Source: Aphelenchoides besseyi (Eukaryota > Nematoda > Chromadorea > Rhabditida > Aphelenchoididae). From it: a DNA stretch of 64,000 nucleotides. The stretch's first letter is position 1. Each line of letters begins with the position of its first letter. This document shows positions 58,313-64,000 of the stretch, in pieces. Position numbers and translations under genes: made by a program. Where the stretch lies: assembly GCA_024699855.1 (NCBI GenBank), contig JAMPIQ010000001.1, positions 16,244,001 to 16,308,000 on the forward strand, given 5' to 3'. The notes below the pieces were generated by a model. That model made no database searches, was not told the DNA's origin, and was given only the letters and a program-made list of their open reading frames with translations.

Positions 58313-58860
58313 AATGGAATTTGCGGAAACGGACAATCGAGTTGGAGAAGTCACGGATCGGCTCACGCGATTAGAGCAGGCGACAAAGGTACGCCTAGAC
58401 CGATTGGAATATGCGACGTAGAGAATCGAAGCACATTTGCAAGTCAATAGGTGCTGGAAAATAATAAAAGTAAGTTTATAATTCTGAAAAGCGTCCCAAA
58501 CCCTTTAACAAAACAATGACCATCGATCAGCGCTTCTGTTTTGCACGCTTATTTCGCCAAATTCGCCTAATTGATGCTCGAAACGGAGCTAATCCCTCGC
58601 GTCGTTTCGACCTCGTCCTAGCGCTTAATCAAATTTTTCGAGTAAAGGGGGCGGAACGAAAAGTCAAAACTTTTCGTCTACAATTCTAAAAATGAGCAAT
58701 AAAAAAACCGAGTTAAAAGAATTTCTAACCTAATCATTTTCAGAGAGGCGCAAGTTTCATCGTGTCGATAGTTGGCGGCTTGATAGCTAATGGCGTCAGG
58801 TATTTGATTGGCGATCATGCCTTCCACGTGTGGAAATCGGTCAAACGCGTTTTTCATTGA
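58313..58860 (+). pseudogene. Coiled-coil small-protein family, member B
   Basis: Exon 1 (58313-58469) reads MEFAETDNRVGEVTDRLTRL, EQATKVRLDRLEYA, then a TAG and RIEAHLQVNRCWKIIK. An intron of 274 bases contains a copy of dispersed element R2. Exon 2 (58744-58860) reads SFIVSIVGGLIANGVRYLIG and DHAFHVWKSVKRVFH, aligning with the same segment of members A and C (LIAN, G, A[FY], W, V). The TAG in exon 1 and the enlarged intron point to decay, though the second exon is intact. Confidence 0.45.
58530..58730 (+). repeat. Dispersed element R2, copy 2
   Basis: It lies inside the intron of family member B and is related to 22220-22460 (see that entry). Confidence 0.5.
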
Positions 58861-59070
58861 CATTCTACAAAAGAATCGCTAATTTTTTGTATACTTTTTT
58901 CACTGTTTTTAAAACATATTCGCGGAACAAGAATGATCACCTTTTACGATCACTTTCGTGAGCCAACTAGTTTTAACCAAAAGCGAACATTATAACATAT
59001 GTACCGGCACAACTAAGACTTTAAAATTAAAAACGAATGCTCTCAGTAATAATTAAAAAATGTTTTTCAG

Positions 59071-59151
59071 TGGCTCCTGAATTTTGAAGTATCGACGGAA
59101 ATGAGTATCCTCGTCAACATCATTTTTTACTTTGGTGGAGATTGGCGCTAG
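59071..59151 (+). pseudogene. Coiled-coil small-protein family, orphan second exon X
   Basis: After an acceptor TGTTTTTCAG, the 27 codons read WLLNFEVSTEMSILVNIIFY followed by FGGDWR and a stop. This is the start of the conserved second exon, cut short and run together with the 5' part of member C. No first exon survives upstream. Confidence 0.5.
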
Positions 59152-59583
59152 ACTCAATCGCTTGAAGAATCAGCGACAACGTTGCACTCAGTTGCTCGTC
59201 TCCGTGGTGGAGCAAACGAAAATGACGGAAGAATGGACGAAATCTAGCGATAGCCCCGAACGGAAAATAGACAACATCAGTGCGCAAAACGAACAGTTCA
59301 TCAGGAGATTGAACGACATTGCTCAAAATATGGAACGTTTTGAGCGGAAACAACACGGCAACGGGATGCCTTCAACAAGAGGTTGCGGATAAATTACTGT
59401 TTGAATGCAGTGATAGTAAGTTGAAAGAAGGAGTTCATTAATACTAACAAAAAGGATTTTCAGTGGCTCTTAAATTTTGAAGTTTCGACGGAAATGAGTA
59501 TCCTCGCCAACGTTGCGACGTTTTTTGGCGGAGAATTTGCCTATGAAACTTGGCAGAACGTGACACGTCATTTCCGACGCTAA
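59130..59583 (+). pseudogene. Coiled-coil small-protein family, member C
   Basis: Exon 1 (about 59130-59415) is coiled-coil (ISAQNEQFIRRLNDIAQNME) and ends with the family's AVI, but a frameshift lies near 59355 (TRQRDAFNKRLRINYCLN is in another frame). Exon 2 (59464-59583) is intact with 39 codons, as in A: WLLNFEVSTEMSILANVATF, then FGGEFAYETWQNVTRHFRR. The 3' flank resembles that of A. Confidence 0.45.
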
Positions 59584-59711
59584 ATTTTGTTTGTATATTT
59601 GTTTTATATCTTTCGTTTGTCGCAATAAAAATCCCATTAATAAAATCGAGTAAAGTTTGTTTGTCTGTCTGTGTCCTCGAACGACCGAATCGTGTGCACA
59701 TTTATTTTCGA

Positions 59712-60059
59712 ATGAACGACTCTTTTTATGCTAACGACGACGATAACGAAACGAATGGAAATTTAAGTAATCACGATTCATTTCGTTGTCTGAAAAGTGA
59801 AAAGAGCTGTTGTCGAATGTTTTTCGTATCAACGTAAGTCGTTTAACATTGAGTTTTGTGGTTATATCTTTGTCTTTCACATCATCGTAATAATCTTGAT
59901 ATTCTTTTTCAGATCGCATCATTCGTATTCTGCCAGAAGGATCGAGCGAATTGGTGAGTGTACACACGTTTGATTTGTCATTTGCGAAGGGATATTTCAG
60001 GTGGATCGTGCCGTCAAGTGGTCGATTTGCGATTTTCGTGGGATAACCCACTGTTTTAA
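59712..60059 (+). CDS. Small acidic/Cys-containing protein, hypothetical
   Basis: Three exons (59712-59833, 59913-59953, 60001-60059) with GT/AG at both introns keep one frame and give 73 residues from ATG to TAA. It reads MNDSFYANDDDNETNGNLSN, then FRCLKSEKSCCRMFFVSTSH and ends VVDLRFSWDNPLF. There is no signal peptide and no known domain. The consistent splicing is the main support. It lies 240 bases upstream of the Helitron 5' half and could be unrelated to it or an accessory frame. Confidence 0.45.
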
Positions 60060-60301
60060 CTTCATTATCCCTAATTACCCCTTTTGTTTGTTGTATTTTT
60101 TGCCCCCATTGTTTTTCGCGTTTATTAATACGTGGTTCGGATTGCCGGACATAAAAAGAATTGAACGCAGATTTTGTCAGTGGCGCGGCAAAGTCTTATA
60201 CAGCCAGGATTCAATACCTGTGGCGTGGTATTGTCTAAAAAGCCACATCGAGACCAGAAAATCCAAAGAACTTGATTACGAAAAAGACCTTGATTACGAA
60301 A

Positions 60302-63022
60302 ATGCCGAAACGTCCGCTTCAACTGACTGATGAGGAGATGAAGGAACGTGAAGAAGAACGTAAGCGTAAGAACCGTGAACGAATGCGTAAAATTCGTTTG
60401 GAACAGAAAGCAGCAAAAGCAACAGAAACGGAAACATGATCAAAAATCGAAATTGAAAACACACAAGCATTACAAGCACAAAGTCAATTGGTTGAGAAAA
60501 CAAACCAAATGACAAACTTAACGAAAAACTCACAAGCAGCAGACACACAAATTCAAATCGTTGAAACTTCTCAAGAAACACAATCTATTGCTTCTCCAGA
60601 CATTTCACAACAAATGTCGTTCGTCGCTATCGACACTCAAGAACCGGTGCTCACTATCGAACAAGTTTTGGGCAACAAATTCAGCACTCATTGTCAACCG
60701 AATGAACTCTGTGAAGCTGCTCGTAACGAATGCCAAATGTCCAGATTGCAACTACCGAACATGGAGAACGTTGGTGAGTGGATCGATTTCGAATCAATTG
60801 TGTTCGGTTTGTTGATTTTGATTGCGAACACTTCATTGAAAGTTGGTTTAATGTCAATGTCATTTTGGACCGACTACTACCGTTCTGCTGAATCGAATCC
60901 GTCGAAGTATTTCATCGTCAAACCACCGATCGCTCCAAACGAAGACGCTTATTTGTTGATCCCGATTCAAAACAGTGGACACTACGTTTTGGCGGTAATG
61001 GAAAAGAAAGCACTCAGCAATCATTGTGTTCTGCATTATTGCGATTCATTTCATAAACCCGTTTCTCAAACTGTCTATACGTTAATCAATTCAATTTACA
61101 GTCAATGTTTCGCTCATTGGACGGGTTTGAATCCAAATGCAAACATGTTCTTGAACGACATTGGATACCAAAGTGATCTGCAAGATGATACCTGCAATTG
61201 TGGTGCTTACGCTGTTTCGAATGCAATAAACTTCTTCGAGAACAAACATCAACATTCAAATGGCGTTTTTCTAACAAAGTTAAACGAAGACGGTTTCGCA
61301 AAACGTTTGAATCTGTTTGACAAATTGGAGGCTTCGTTTTCGTCAATTCGTAATAACAATCAAAACGCCAATGCTGATCCAATGGATCAATCGGAACTAG
61401 TTGTATTGGAAGACGAAAAACGAGCAATGCGATTGCAACAAAAACGTGACAATATCAACAAGAAACGGGCCGATGAATCTCATCAGCAAAAAGCAGACCG
61501 ATTGGCTAAAGACAAAGTTCAACATCAAGACTCACGTTCAAATGAATCAGACCAACAGAAAGCTGAACGATTAGCAAAAGATAAATTACAACATCAAAAC
61601 TCACGTGCAAATGAATTAGAAGAACAAACCGCGGAACGGTTGAATCAGCAGAAAGAACGTCAAGATAATCTGCGTAATCAAGAATTCGATCAACAAAAAG
61701 CAGATCGTTTATTAGATCAAAGTAATCGTCAAAAGAACATTCGAGTAGCAACAAAACAAAAACATGTCCAATTAAACGTCGCCGCAATTCCAACTCAAGT
61801 TCCCGTTCATCGGTTGAGTAAAATGAACGTCGAATGCGAAGCTTTACATTTCGAAGAAGAACGAGTTCCTAACAAACGAACCTTCAACGATTGCTGCAAT
61901 CACGGAAAAATCTCTCTTCCCGATTTGCCGGCATTACCACAGGAATTGGAAGATCTGTTTACCGAAAAACATCCACTATCCAACAACTTCCTCACGAACA
62001 TTCGTAAATACAACTCCGCTAACAGTTTCGCCGCTTTCAATGTTAAGATGCGATCTTTTGTAACTCGTGGACCATATTGCTTCTCAATTCAAGGCCAAAT
62101 CTGTTACGAGATCGATGAAAGTGTAAGCGCAGCAGCTGATCGAAAATACGGCCAATTGTTCTTCTCGGATCCAACAGAAGCAGTTGAAAAAAGAATGAAC
62201 ACGACTAACGGAACTAAAAAGGAACTAATGGAATTGTTGGACAAGTGGATTCGCGATCATAATCCACACGCCAAAATGCACATGATGATGAATGAGTTGA
62301 TGAAAGAAGAGGAAGACGCCGGTCGACCAGTTGAAAACGTCATGATGGCATTCAAAATGCGTCCCGGATACGATTCCAATCGTTTCAATGAACCAACTGT
62401 CGACGAAATTGGCGCTGTGTTTACAACTGATGCATCAGGAGATATTCCTGAAATGTCTTTAGTTGTGCAATTGAAAAACGAACCAACTCCGCGAAGAATA
62501 AGTTCATTAAGTGCATTCGCAACTGCTTGGTTGTATCCGCTGTTCTTTCCCAAAGGTACACTTGGTTGGTCTGTTGACATGATCAAACAAAACACAAACA
62601 AACAAACCCGACTAACTCGTGCGGAATTCCACAGTTACCGATTGGCAATTCGAAAACACTCAAATAGTCGAATTCACTACGGTAAAAAGTTGTTCCAGCA
62701 GTTTGTTGTCGATTCGTATGTTCAAGTTGAAAGTGATCGAATGCGATGGATTCAACAAAACCAAAAGCAATTGAAGACCATGCACTACCACGAACTTCAC
62801 GCAAGTTTGAGTAGACTCGGACAACGATTGGATCGAGACATTGGAAGAATCCACGTTTTGCCATCGACGCACTTTGGACCACCCCGCTTCATGCGAGAGA
62901 ACTATCAGGACGCCATGGCCATCGTTCTCAACAACGGCAAACCAGATCTGTTTATTACCATGACGTGTGATGCGATGTGGCCAGATATTGTGGAAACAAT
63001 AAACGAATCTCTTTGTATGTAG
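60302..63022 (+). pseudogene. Helitron 5' half: Ulp1-type protease plus Helitron N-terminal domain
   Basis: The ATG at 60302 opens a basic start (EERKRKNRERMRKIRLEQKA). A TGA at 60437-60439 interrupts the frame, which then stays open to 63022. A C48/Ulp1-like protease occupies about 60850-61230, with catalytic His in NSGHYVLAVM, Asp in HYCDSF and Cys in DDTCNCGAYAV. A Lys/Glu/Gln repeat region follows (DQQKAERLAKDKLQHQNSR and relatives). The Helitron-like N domain runs from about 61920 (SNNFLTNIRKYNSANSFAAF) through FATAWLYPLFFPKG to YQDAMAIVLNNGKPDLFITM and TCDAMWPDIVE. It stops abruptly there, before the Rep motifs, which are found at 52.08 kb. The domain composition and 844 open codons indicate a recent insertion. 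Confidence 0.85.
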
Positions 63023-63615
63023 CCTATGAGTCGCATGTTCTAAGCAAATTAGGTGCACGAGTTTACGCGTCAAATGAATCACTAAGACGGATGTACCAAG
63101 GAAGGAAAACCGATTATCGCTTAGTTTATGGCTTCTATTCCTATGATTTTGTGATATCTTTGGAACTCTTTAAGTTATCAGTCGGACTATTTGTCTTCTT
63201 TCTTCTCGACAATCAACGATCTTAACTGAAGATCAGTTGATTGGAGAAAAGGAGTGAAATGTTAGACAATTGCAACAATGGTAGTTTGAGTGTGACTCAT
63301 TGAGATAAGATTGAGCTTACAAATTTAATGATCGTGCGTAGACGTCACCTTGTTAAATACCTTGAGTGGTCCAAATGAACAAGTGTATTTGATCTCATAG
63401 CCATCGAACAATCTTTACAGTAAACTAGAAGAATTTCGGTGTTTGAAGAGATTTGTTTCTCATAACTTTGTGTTTTTCATTATTGAGATTGGCCACAGAG
63501 TTTGCTTAACTGAACTTTGATCAGCCAATCGACGGTACTACTGCATTTGGGAATTTGACCTGAAGTCAACAGTTCCGTAGCTGTTGACATCATGGTGGAT
63601 GTGATTTTTTTTTTA
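63023..63615. other. Sequence beyond the Helitron breakpoint
   Basis: No gene recognised. This marks where unrelated sequence replaces the expected Rep domain. Confidence 0.4.
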
Positions 63616-64000
63616 ACGCCATCAATCTCTTTGTTCAGATTCAAACTTGAACAGCACCCGAGAAAATGTCTAAAGATAAAGAAATAATACGCAGGTCGTA
63701 AATGATATCGTGATCTATTGTCTACCGAGAGATTTCCATCCCCTTTCCGCTGTCTGATGCATATTTGACCGCGGGTACCGCCTTTTGCAAGTTCCATGTT
63801 CTCATTCGAGTAGCATATAAACCGTGGAAATGAGTCCAAACAGTCACTTCATCCTCTCATTCCTTCCCATTCCTCTGCTCTTCTCCTCGCTGGTCAATCA
63901 GCGCGCTAATCCACGTTTACTGTTCAGTTCTCAACTAGTAAGCGGGAGTAGCGCGTGGAATGACCAAACGGTTCAACCGAAGAGCAAATTTCTAGTCCAA
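63616..64000 (+). repeat. 390-base repeat R3, copy 2, reaching the window edge
   Basis: Same orientation and nearly same sequence as 44714-45101, including the TATA-like CATATAAACCGTGG. It may continue past the right edge. Confidence 0.8.

Noticed and set aside
63480..63839. 119-codon minus-strand frame in repeat R3
   Set aside because: The other R3 copy at 44.7 kb does not keep this frame open, so it is not conserved as protein.
1..64000. Recoding of UGA as Trp across the genome
   Set aside because: Intact genes such as PIAS, the proteasome subunit and the elongase use TGG for Trp and TGA as stop, so a changed code does not fit.
1..64000. tRNA, rRNA and CRISPR features
   Set aside because: I saw no convincing A/B-box tRNA pattern, no rRNA-like block, and no regularly spaced short repeats.

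Overview
The window looks like nuclear DNA of a nematode. Genes are compact and split by many introns of about 40-60 bases with GT...AG ends. There is a serpentine chemoreceptor of the nematode type, a CHH/ITP-like neuropeptide, Tc1/mariner-derived elements flanked by TA, and one 22-base sequence close to the nematode SL1 spliced leader. I cannot name the species. Exon joins below were read by eye, so boundaries carry an error of a few bases.

Layout, left half. A secreted tandem von Willebrand A protein runs off the left edge (minus, 1-1743). Then come a bHLH protein (minus, 3378-3875), a PIAS-type SUMO ligase (minus, 4783-6346), a decayed copy of a DUF4139 gene (plus, about 7590-9547), a secreted tandem ubiquitin-like gene with a frameshift (minus, 9654-10394), a small secreted protein (plus, 11145-11828) and an NBAS/SMGL-1 homologue (minus, 12747-17342). 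A gene-poor stretch (17.3-26.3 kb) holds only a CHH/ITP-like prohormone (23030-23444). Next are a shugoshin-like protein and an SLC41 magnesium transporter (both minus), a foldback element, a secreted four-repeat protein (31886-34470) and a 7TM chemoreceptor (34831-35955).

Layout, right half. WDR74 and a URB1 C-terminal homologue lie head to tail 100 bases apart (minus, 36444-38950); both families act in 60S ribosome assembly, so this may be an operon. They are followed by the intact DUF4139 gene (39520-41654), proteasome subunit alpha-5 (42435-43304), a cluster of Tc1/mariner-derived elements and a 390-base repeat (43.9-48.5 kb) around a type I membrane protein (46585-47854), a fatty-acid elongase (minus, 48974-50117) and two small secreted proteins (50648-51665), the second with EF-hands.

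The last 12 kb is accessory. It contains the two complementary halves of one Helitron in reversed order: Rep plus helicase at 52.08-54.83 kb, then Ulp1 protease plus the N-terminal Helitron domain at 60.30-63.02 kb. Between them lie a decayed polyubiquitin-like gene, a decayed membrane-protein gene, and a tandem family of small two-exon coiled-coil proteins with a conserved C-terminal motif that I do not recognise. This is the part most likely to hold something undescribed.
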